This document shows, in pieces, positions 25,775 to 32,933 of a stretch of 51,015 bases of DNA; within the stretch, counting starts at the first letter, position 1; the number at the start of each line of letters is the position of its first letter. This DNA is from an uncultured Lachnospiraceae bacterium (lineage in GTDB: Bacteria > Bacillota > Clostridia > Lachnospirales > Lachnospiraceae). The DNA lies in assembly GCA_947627245.1 (NCBI GenBank), contig CANQVH010000021.1, forward strand, positions 1 to 51,015, written 5' to 3'. The notes below the pieces were generated by a model, which was given only the letters and a program-made list of their open reading frames with translations, was not told where the DNA came from and searched no databases. A program made the translations under genes and the position numbers.

Positions 25775-25913
25775 TTGATAACCTCTTATTTTCCGTATTT
25801 TCTGTTCCGTTTGTTTCTTTGCCTATTATACATGAATCGCCGATAAATTCAAGGAAAATTAAGGTGTATAGAGAAAAATACAAAAAATACTGGAAAAAAC
25901 CGTCTGAGAAAAA

Positions 25914-25942
25914 TGGACAAACAAACAAACCTGTGCTAGAAT
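25914..25942 (+). promoter_or_regulatory. Promoter of the PFOR gene
   Basis: TGGACA (25914-25919), 17-bp spacer, TAGAAT (25937-25942) preceded by TGC (extended -10). It lies 64 bp before the PFOR ATG, consistent with high expression. Confidence 0.65.
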
Positions 25943-26005
25943 TATTTCTGTATGTAAACAATATTGGGCCTACAGGCTCAAAAAGAAATAAGGAGGAATC
26001 ACAAA

Positions 26006-29000
26006 ATGGCAAGAAAAATGAAGACCATGGATGGAAACCATGCGGCCGCTCATGCGTCATATGCGTTTACCGATGTGGCTGCAATCTATCCGATCACCCC
26101 GTCATCTGTCATGGCAGAAGCCACGGATGAATGGGCAACTCAGGGCCGTCTCAACATCTTCGGCCAGACCGTACAGGTCACCGAAATGCAGTCTGAGGCG
26201 GGTGCTGCCGGCACGGTGCACGGTTCTCTCGCGGCAGGTGCTCTGACGACTACATACACGGCGTCTCAGGGTCTCCTTCTGATGATCCCGAACCTGTACA
26301 AGATCGCCGGTGAGAGACTCCCGGGCGTATTCAACGTTTCTGCGCGTGCGCTTGCGAGCCATGCACTTTCGATTTTCGGCGACCACTCCGACGTTTACGC
26401 ATGTCGTCAGACCGGCGCCTGCATGCTGTGTGAGTCCAGCGTTCAGGAAGTCATGGACCTGACGCCGGTGGCGCACCTTTCCGCGATCAAGGGCCGCCTG
26501 CCGTTCATCAATTTCTTCGACGGTTTCCGTACTTCCCACGAGATCCAGAAGATCGAGACATGGGATTATGAAGACCTGAAGGAGATGCTTGACTTCGACG
26601 CGCTGCAGGCGTGGAGAGATCAGGCTCTGAATCCGAATCATCCGTGCCAGAGAGGTTCCGCTCAGAACCCGGATATCTTCTTCCAGGCACGTGAGGCGAT
26701 CAATCCGTACTACGATGCGATGCCGGCGATCGTTCAGGAGTACATGGACAAGGTCAACGCGAAGATCGGCACGGATTACAAGCTGTTCAACTACTACGGC
26801 GCTGCTGACGCTGAGAAGGTCATCATCGCTATGGGTTCTGTCTGCGACACCATTGAGGAGACGATCGACTACCTGATGGCGGCAGGCGAGAAGGTTGGCG
26901 TTGTGAAGGTTCGCCTTTACAGACCGTTCTGCGCGGACGCGCTGATCGCTGCGATCCCGGAGACCGTGAAGCAGATCTCCGTTCTGGACCGCACGAAGGA
27001 GCCGGGTTCTCTCGGCGAGCCGCTGTATCTGGACGTTGTCGCAGCCTTGAAGGGCAGCAAGTTCAACGATACCCCGATCTTCTCCGGACGTTACGGCCTT
27101 GGTTCCAAGGACACGACCCCGGCGCAGATCGTTGCTGTATACAACAACACCGAGAAGGCGAGATTCACGATCGGCATCAAGGACGATGTGACGAACCTTT
27201 CTCTGGAGCTGGGCGAGGATCTTGTTACGACTCCGGAAGGCACGATCAACTGCAAGTTCTGGGGCCTCGGCGCGGACGGTACCGTCGGCGCGAACAAGAA
27301 CTCCATCAAGATCATCGGCGACAATACCGATATGTATGCGCAGGCATATTTTGATTACGATTCGAAGAAGTCCGGCGGCGTGACGATGTCCCACCTCCGT
27401 TTCGGCAAGCTTCCGATCAAGTCCACCTACCTGATCCACAAGGCGAATTTCGTGGCCTGCCACAATCCGTCCTATGTGCGCAAGTACAACATGGTTCAGG
27501 AGCTGGTAGACGGCGGCACGTTCCTTCTGAACTGCCCGTGGGATATGGAGGGTCTTGAGAAGCATCTTCCGGGACAGGTGAAGAAGTTCATCGCGGACCA
27601 CAACATCAAGTTCTATGTGATCGACGGCGTGAAGATCGGTATCGAGACCGGCATGGGCCCGACCCGTATCAACACGATCCTTCAGTCCGCATTCTTTAAG
27701 CTGGCAAACATCATTCCGGAGGATAAGGCGAATGAGCTGATGAAGGCTGCCGCGAAAGCGACCTACGGCCGCAAGGGCGACGACGTTGTGCAGAAGAACT
27801 GGGCGGCGATCGACGCAGGCGCGAAGCAGGTGGTTGAGATCAAGGTTCCGGAGAGCTGGAAGAACGCTGAGACCGAGGACATTATCGCGAAGGATGTCAC
27901 CGGCAAGAGACAGGATGTCGTAGATTTTGTCAATAAGATCCAGCACGCGGTCAACGCGCAGGAGGGCAACAACCTTCCGGTGTCCGCGTTCAAGGATTAC
28001 GTGGACGGCACAACCCCGTCGGGTGCTGCCGCATACGAGAAGCGCGGTATCGCAGTGGATATCCCGGTATGGAATCCGGAGAACTGTATCCAGTGTAACC
28101 GCTGCTCTTATGTCTGCCCGCACGCTGTCATCCGTCCGATCGCTATGACGGACGCAGAGGTGGCCGCGGCTCCGGAAGGACTGAAGACACTTCCGATGAC
28201 CGGCATGGACGGCTACAAGTTCGCGATGGTTGTCTCCGCTCTGGATTGTACCGGATGCGGTTCCTGCGCGAATGTCTGCCCGGGCAAGAAGGGCGCGAAG
28301 GCACTCACGATGGAGAATCTGGAAGCAAACGCGGACAGCCAGAAGTATTTCGACTACGCGGTAGAGCTTCCGGCGAAGGCGGATGTTGTAGAGAAATTCA
28401 AAGAGAACACCGTGAAGGGCTCTCAGTTCAAGCAGCCGCTGCTTGAGTTCTCGGGCGCATGCGCAGGCTGCGGCGAGACTCCTTATGCGAAGCTGATCAC
28501 ACAGCTTTTCGGTGACCGGATGTACATCGCGAACGCGACAGGATGCTCCTCCATCTGGGGCAACTCCTCGCCGTCCACCCCGTACACGGTGAACAAAGAG
28601 GGCAAGGGCCCAGCATGGGCGAACTCTCTGTTCGAGGACAACGCAGAGTACGGCTACGGCATGCTGCTGGCTCAGAAGGCTCTGAGAAACGGCCTGAAGA
28701 CCAAGGTGACCGCGCTGCTTACCTGCGACTGTTGCGGCGAGGACGTGAAGTCTGCCGCTCAGGAATGGCTTGATACCTTTGACAGCGGCATCACGAACGG
28801 CCCGGCTACAGATAAGCTGATCGCGGCATGCGAGGCTTGCGGCTGCGACGAGTGCAAGACCGTTCTGAAGGATAAGGATTACCTCGCTAAGAAGTCTCAG
28901 TGGATCTTCGGTGGAGACGGCTGGGCATACGACATCGGCTTCGGTGGCGTGGATCATGTGCTCGCGAGCGGACAGGATGTCAACATCATGGTATTCGATA

Positions 29001-29551
29001 CCGAGGTTTATTCGAACACAGGCGGACAGTCCTCCAAGTCCACACCGACCGGCGCGGTTGCGCAGTTTGCTGCGGGCGGCAAGGAAGTAAAGAAGAAGGA
29101 CATGGCTTCCATCGCGATGAGCTACGGCTACGTGTACGTTGCGCAGATCGCTATGGGCGCTGACTTCAACCAGACCGTCAAGGCGATCGCGGAAGCTGAG
29201 GCTTATCCGGGACCGTCGCTCATCATCGCTTACGCTCCGTGTATCAACCACGGCATCAAGAAGGGCATGAGCAAGGCACAGACCGAGGAAGAGCTGGCTG
29301 TAAAGGCAGGCTACTGGCACTGCTTCCGCTTCAATCCGGCGCTCAAGGCTGAGGGCAAGCCGGCATTCACTCTGGATTCCAAGGCTCCGACCGAGGACTA
29401 CAAGGAATTCCTGAACGGTGAGGTCCGCTACAACTCCCTGATGAGAGCAAATCCGGAGAGAGCGGCGATGCTGTTCGACAAGTCCGAGACCTACGCGAAG
29501 GAGAGATACGAGTATCTGAACAAGCTGATCACGCTGTACGGAAACGAGTAA
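26006..29551 (+). CDS. nifJ: Pyruvate:ferredoxin (flavodoxin) oxidoreductase
   Basis: Converts pyruvate, CoA and oxidised ferredoxin to acetyl-CoA, CO2 and reduced ferredoxin. A single-chain enzyme of 1181 aa, the usual length. N-terminal domains I-II carry YPITPSSVMAE. A 2[4Fe-4S] ferredoxin-like domain holds CIQCNRCSYVCPHAVI and CTGCGSCANVCPG (near residues 695-765). The C-terminal thiamine-diphosphate domain contains CAGCGETPY, ATGCSSIWG and GDGWAYDIGFGGVDH, followed by TEVYSNTGGQ. The start at ATG 26006 is chosen because AGGAGG (25991-25996) precedes it by 9 nt; a frame extension to 25964 lacks a ribosome site. Monocistronic with its own promoter and terminator. The strong G/C-ending codon bias suggests high expression. 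Confidence 0.97.
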   Translation: MARKMKTMDGNHAAAHASYAFTDVAAIYPITPSSVMAEATDEWATQGRLNIFGQTVQVTEMQSEAGAAGTVHGSLAAGALTTTYTASQGLLLMIPNLYKIAGERLPGVFNVSARALASHALSIFGDHSDVYACRQTGACMLCESSVQEVMDLTPVAHLSAIKGRLPFINFFDGFRTSHEIQKIETWDYEDLKEMLDFDALQAWRDQALNPNHPCQRGSAQNPDIFFQAREAINPYYDAMPAIVQEYMDKVNAKIGTDYKLFNYYGAADAEKVIIAMGSVCDTIEETIDYLMAAGEKVGVVKVRLYRPFCADALIAAIPETVKQISVLDRTKEPGSLGEPLYLDVVAALKGSKFNDTPIFSGRYGLGSKDTTPAQIVAVYNNTEKARFTIGIKDDVTNLSLELGEDLVTTPEGTINCKFWGLGADGTVGANKNSIKIIGDNTDMYAQAYFDYDSKKSGGVTMSHLRFGKLPIKSTYLIHKANFVACHNPSYVRKYNMVQELVDGGTFLLNCPWDMEGLEKHLPGQVKKFIADHNIKFYVIDGVKIGIETGMGPTRINTILQSAFFKLANIIPEDKANELMKAAAKATYGRKGDDVVQKNWAAIDAGAKQVVEIKVPESWKNAETEDIIAKDVTGKRQDVVDFVNKIQHAVNAQEGNNLPVSAFKDYVDGTTPSGAAAYEKRGIAVDIPVWNPENCIQCNRCSYVCPHAVIRPIAMTDAEVAAAPEGLKTLPMTGMDGYKFAMVVSALDCTGCGSCANVCPGKKGAKALTMENLEANADSQKYFDYAVELPAKADVVEKFKENTVKGSQFKQPLLEFSGACAGCGETPYAKLITQLFGDRMYIANATGCSSIWGNSSPSTPYTVNKEGKGPAWANSLFEDNAEYGYGMLLAQKALRNGLKTKVTALLTCDCCGEDVKSAAQEWLDTFDSGITNGPATDKLIAACEACGCDECKTVLKDKDYLAKKSQWIFGGDGWAYDIGFGGVDHVLASGQDVNIMVFDTEVYSNTGGQSSKSTPTGAVAQFAAGGKEVKKKDMASIAMSYGYVYVAQIAMGADFNQTVKAIAEAEAYPGPSLIIAYAPCINHGIKKGMSKAQTEEELAVKAGYWHCFRFNPALKAEGKPAFTLDSKAPTEDYKEFLNGEVRYNSLMRANPERAAMLFDKSETYAKERYEYLNKLITLYGNE

Positions 29552-29603
29552 GAAATCCAGACGCGGATCCGAAAGGATCATCGATAAGCAGTAAATATGG
29601 GCG

Positions 29604-29642
29604 CCCCGCAGACCGGAAACGGTTTGCGGGGTGTTTCTTTTC
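29604..29642 (+). terminator. Rho-independent terminator of the PFOR gene
   Basis: CCCCGCAGACCG pairs with CGGTTTGCGGGG around a GAAA loop (29604-29631), followed by a T-rich tract. Confidence 0.9.
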
Positions 29643-29754
29643 GGAAAACGGATGGAGGAACATTTTATGGCCGGATTTGACGAAATACTATATTGATAAA
29701 TACGTATAAAATGTTTTTATGCACTTTAGCGATCCAGAAAAGATGATAGTTTTA

Positions 29755-29783
29755 TTGACACAATACAAGAAGTGAATTATAAT
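29755..29783 (+). promoter_or_regulatory. Consensus promoter of the AAA ATPase gene
   Basis: TTGACA (29755-29760), 17-bp spacer, TATAAT (29778-29783): a perfect consensus pair, 49 bp before the ATG. Confidence 0.8.
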
Positions 29784-29831
29784 ATACTATATCTTGATTC
29801 ACTTTTTGAAATGCTGATTTTGGAGGGTGTT

Positions 29832-31331
29832 ATGTTTATCGGGCGCGAGCAGGAGTTGAAGAATCTGAACCGTATGTATGAGAGCGATAAACTGGAGGTT
29901 GCGATTGTCTACGGACGCCGTCGTGTCGGCAAGACGACGCTAATCAATGAGTTCTGCAAAGGAAAGAAGACTATTTTTTTCGCCGCGCAGGAGAACAGCG
30001 CTGAACAAAATCTGGCGGCTCTGTCCGATGCGATTACTGAGACATTGTCGGGGCAAGGGATTGCACGACAAGATGCGTCAGACAGGAATGCGACATTTTC
30101 GATTGAGGCTGGGCGCCGGGAGGTGACGGTTCAGAGTGCAACTGGTTATAATATGGCAGGTCTTATGTACCGCAGCTTCGCGGATGCGATGTCCGGGATC
30201 GCGCATGCCGCAAAAGAGGAACGGCTGATTTGGGTAATCGACGAGTATCCGTATCTTGCTCAAGCAGAAAAAGGAATTTCTTCTTTGCTGCAAAATTTTT
30301 TAGATCATCAGTTTAAGGAGACACGGCTGTTTTTGATCCTTTGCGGCTCTTCTATGAGCTTCATGGAACAACAAGTGCTGGGATATCAGAGTCCGCTCTA
30401 CGGGCGGAGAACTGCGCAGTTTAAGATTTTGCCGTTCGACTATCTGGATACGGGTCGGTGGTTTCCGGATTATTCCTGCGAGGACAAGGCGCTGATGTAT
30501 GGGATCACGGGAGGAATACCGCTGTATCTGGAACAGTTTTCGCCAAATCTTACGGTCCGGGAGAATTTGTTGGAGAACATTTTCCAGAGAAATGCCATGC
30601 TGTACGAGGAGCCGTCTAATCTGATTAAACAGGAGCTTCGGGAACCGTCCACATACAACGCGGTTATTACAGCGATTGCAGCAGGCAAGACGAAGCTGTC
30701 CGAAATTGCGACTACGGTCGGGGTGGAGACAGGATTGTGCGCGAAATATATTTCTAATCTGATGACACTCGGGATCGTAGACCGGGAGACGCCGATCACA
30801 GCTCCAACGGGGAAAAAGACTTATTATCGGATCTGCGATCAGTTTTTCCACTTCTGGTACAGCTTTGTTCCGCGTAACATATCGGCGATCCAATCAGGAA
30901 GGATCGAGCAGAGCTACGCGATTGCGATAGAAAGCCGTCTGCCTGATTATATGGGAACGGTGTTTGAGCAGATGTGCAGGGATTATATTCTGTACTATGA
31001 CACGGGACTTCCATTTCCCATGGGAAACATCGGGCAATGGTGGGGCGGCAATCCCAAGACGCATAGTCAGGCGCAGATTGATATTGTAGTCACTTCCGCG
31101 GAGGATGACAGTTGTGTGGTTGGCTCCTGCAAGTACAGGAATACCCCGGTGGATGTGGATGAGCTGACGCTGATGGAGGAGTACGCGGAAGCGATGGGGC
31201 ATTTTGGACAGAAATATTACTATCTGTTTTCAAAGTCCGGCTTCACGGACGCGCTTACCACTCGGGCAAAGGAAGAGAGAGAAAAAGTCCGATTGATTAC
31301 ACTGGGAGATATATATCAGATTTTTACTTAA
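29832..31331 (+). CDS. AAA ATPase with DUF234-type C-terminal domain
   Basis: A 499-aa P-loop ATPase of the archaeal-type ATPase/DUF234 group. N-terminal FIGREQELKNLNRMY is followed by Walker A GRRRVGKTT (about 29-37) and Walker B LIWVIDEYPYL (about 130-140). A winged-helix-like middle (about 285-345) precedes a C-terminal nuclease-like domain with QIDIVVTSAEDD...VGSCKYRN, reminiscent of a PD-(D/E)xK core (D-x..-C-K). ATG 29832 with GGAGGG just upstream is preferred over an upstream in-frame ATG at 29772, which overlaps the promoter. Single gene with its own promoter and terminator. Cellular role unknown; related genes occur sporadically, suggesting an accessory function. Confidence 0.85.
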   Translation: MFIGREQELKNLNRMYESDKLEVAIVYGRRRVGKTTLINEFCKGKKTIFFAAQENSAEQNLAALSDAITETLSGQGIARQDASDRNATFSIEAGRREVTVQSATGYNMAGLMYRSFADAMSGIAHAAKEERLIWVIDEYPYLAQAEKGISSLLQNFLDHQFKETRLFLILCGSSMSFMEQQVLGYQSPLYGRRTAQFKILPFDYLDTGRWFPDYSCEDKALMYGITGGIPLYLEQFSPNLTVRENLLENIFQRNAMLYEEPSNLIKQELREPSTYNAVITAIAAGKTKLSEIATTVGVETGLCAKYISNLMTLGIVDRETPITAPTGKKTYYRICDQFFHFWYSFVPRNISAIQSGRIEQSYAIAIESRLPDYMGTVFEQMCRDYILYYDTGLPFPMGNIGQWWGGNPKTHSQAQIDIVVTSAEDDSCVVGSCKYRNTPVDVDELTLMEEYAEAMGHFGQKYYYLFSKSGFTDALTTRAKEEREKVRLITLGDIYQIFT

Positions 31332-31372
31332 AAGATGGCAAGCCACTGCAGAATATATAGCTCCTTCGATAA

Positions 31373-31427
31373 CCAGAGATGTTTGGAGAGAATATGCGTA
31401 TATCTTCCCATACATCTCTGGTTTTCA
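31373..31427 (+). terminator. Terminator hairpin after the AAA ATPase gene
   Basis: CCAGAGATGT (31373-31382) pairs with ACATCTCTGG (31414-31423) around a long loop, then TTTT. Confidence 0.6.
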
Positions 31428-31481
31428 GTTTACAGCTTTTTCCTGATGTGGTAAGATGTACGCGAAAGAGAGGAAAATGTG

Positions 31482-32426
31482 ATGGCCAGACAAAGGATGC
31501 CGGATCAGGAGAATTACAGACAGATCGACGTGCCGGATACGCGCAGAAGAAGCGGTGCTTCCGCGGGGAAACGAGCCTCTTCCGGAAGCCGCGGACAGGC
31601 ATACGGAAGGCAGGACGGCCGTGCGCAGGGACGCAGCGGGAGAGAGCAGTCCGCCGGACGACAGGACGACCGCCGCGTGCAGAGACGCAGCGGAGGCTCG
31701 GGGCGCAGCAGCCGCGGCAAAATGTCAGGGAGAGGGTATGCGCCTCAGCGTCAGAGACCGGTGCTGACGCCGTCAAACTTCTTGCTCGCGCTGATCGGAT
31801 TTCTGTTTCTCGCCTGCGTGTCGGTGGTGCTCGTGCTGAATTTGCGGACGATCTATTATTTCGATATCCGTTATCAGCAGTTGGAGAGCAAGACGGGACT
31901 TTCCGAGGATGTGATCCGGGAAAATTATGATACGCTGATCGATTACAATCTGGTGATGAAGGGCGTGAAGAAGCTGGAGTTCCCGGATTTCCCGATGTCG
32001 GAGCACGGCGAGACGCATTTCCGGGAGGTGAAGCGGATCTTTTTTGCAATCCAGTATCTTCTGGTGATCTCGGGCGTGGCGTTTCTTTTCGGCTTGGCGA
32101 AAAAGCTGCGACGCAGGGATTACGGATGCCTGAAGCTGATCTCGGTGCTGACTGTGGCGATCCCGGTGGCGCTGGGTGTGCTTGCCGCCGTGAGCTGGAA
32201 TAGCTTTTTCATAAAATTTCATGAGATTTTTTTCAGCAACGACTATTGGATTTTTGATCCGGTCACGGATCCGGTGATCCGCATTCTGCCGGACACGTTT
32301 TTCTTCCACTGCGCGGTGGCAATCCTGTTTTTCCTGCTGCTCGGCGGGGTGCTGACAGGCGCGATCTATCGCTTCGCGACGCGGAAATATCGCAGACAGC
32401 GGCAGATGGAGCAGTTGATGCGGTGA
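31482..32426 (+). CDS. DUF1461/TIGR01906-type integral membrane protein with basic N-terminal extension
   Basis: A 314-aa protein. The first ~100 residues are Arg/Gly/Ser/Gln-rich and disordered (RRSGASAGKRASSGSRG...), and then about four membrane helices follow (about 112-132, 187-207, 220-240, 285-305). The family signature segment between helix 1 and 2 is visible (IRENYDTLIDYNLVMKG, then EFPDFPMSEHGETHFREVK), together with WIFDPVTDPVIRILPDTFF near the end. Function is unknown in the family. ATG 31482 follows AGAGAGG by 8 nt. The basic extension is longer than is usual for the family and could contact nucleic acid or acidic surfaces (inference). Confidence 0.8.
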   Translation: MARQRMPDQENYRQIDVPDTRRRSGASAGKRASSGSRGQAYGRQDGRAQGRSGREQSAGRQDDRRVQRRSGGSGRSSRGKMSGRGYAPQRQRPVLTPSNFLLALIGFLFLACVSVVLVLNLRTIYYFDIRYQQLESKTGLSEDVIRENYDTLIDYNLVMKGVKKLEFPDFPMSEHGETHFREVKRIFFAIQYLLVISGVAFLFGLAKKLRRRDYGCLKLISVLTVAIPVALGVLAAVSWNSFFIKFHEIFFSNDYWIFDPVTDPVIRILPDTFFFHCAVAILFFLLLGGVLTGAIYRFATRKYRRQRQMEQLMR

Positions 32427-32523
32427 AACTTGGAATCGAAAAGCAAGAATAAACGGAAGAAGCTACAGAAAACGAAAGTAGAGCGATCATGATTTGATAA
32501 GTTTGCAGAAGGAGGATAAAGAG

Positions 32524-32775
32524 ATGTTGGAATTCAGGTATGACACGCAGCTTTTGATCGAGGGCAAGGATTTGGACGAGGATGAGATCGGCGAATACTT
32601 TACGGAGCATTTTAAGGGAGACTGTCTGCTGGCGGTCGGGGATGAGGAGCTGATCAAGATTCATTTCCACACGAACGAGCCGTGGAAGGTTCTGGAATAT
32701 TGTGCCTCGCTCGGGGAAATCTATGATATTGTGGTAGAGGATATGGACAGGCAGTCACGGGGACTGAAGGGCTGA
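32524..32775 (+). CDS. Short FakA/YloV-like domain protein
   Basis: An 83-aa protein resembling only the middle segment of DAK2/FakA (YloV) fatty-acid kinase subunits: YDTQLLIEGKDLDEDEIGEYF, then GDCLLAVGDEELIKIHFHTN and PWKVLEYCASLGEIYDIVVEDM. It lacks the DAK2 ATP-binding domain and the DegV-like part, so it cannot be a kinase alone. The start at ATG 32524 with AGGAGG (32510-32515) is clear; an upstream frame extension is not needed. It may be a stand-alone regulatory or binding domain, or a relic of a larger gene. It lies in a short gap between the membrane protein and the M16 peptidase. Confidence 0.7.
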   Translation: MLEFRYDTQLLIEGKDLDEDEIGEYFTEHFKGDCLLAVGDEELIKIHFHTNEPWKVLEYCASLGEIYDIVVEDMDRQSRGLKG

Positions 32776-32822
32776 GAACAAAAGGAAAACGGGAAAACAG
32801 AGAGACGAGGCAGAGAGACAGA

Positions 32823-32870
32823 AAACAAAGAAACAAAGAAACAAAGAAACAAAGAAACAAAGAAACAGAG
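32823..32870. repeat. Octanucleotide tandem repeat (AAACAAAG)n
   Basis: Five perfect copies (32823-32862) and one imperfect copy, 64 bp before the M16 peptidase start. A simple repeat able to change by slippage; in the mRNA it would be an unstructured A-rich leader. Confidence 0.85.
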
Positions 32871-32933
32871 AGATTGGGAAAGAATCTATAGAAGAAATTG
32901 CAGAGAAATTGAAAAGGGCAAGGAGGTCGAAGA

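Noticed and set aside
26102..29581. A 1159-codon open frame antisense to PFOR
   Set aside because: It mirrors the codon phase of a strongly biased, GC-rich gene; its sequence is Arg/Leu/Val/His-rich with no domain and no ribosome site.
32823..32870. Octamer repeats as a CRISPR array
   Set aside because: Units are contiguous with no spacers and far too short.
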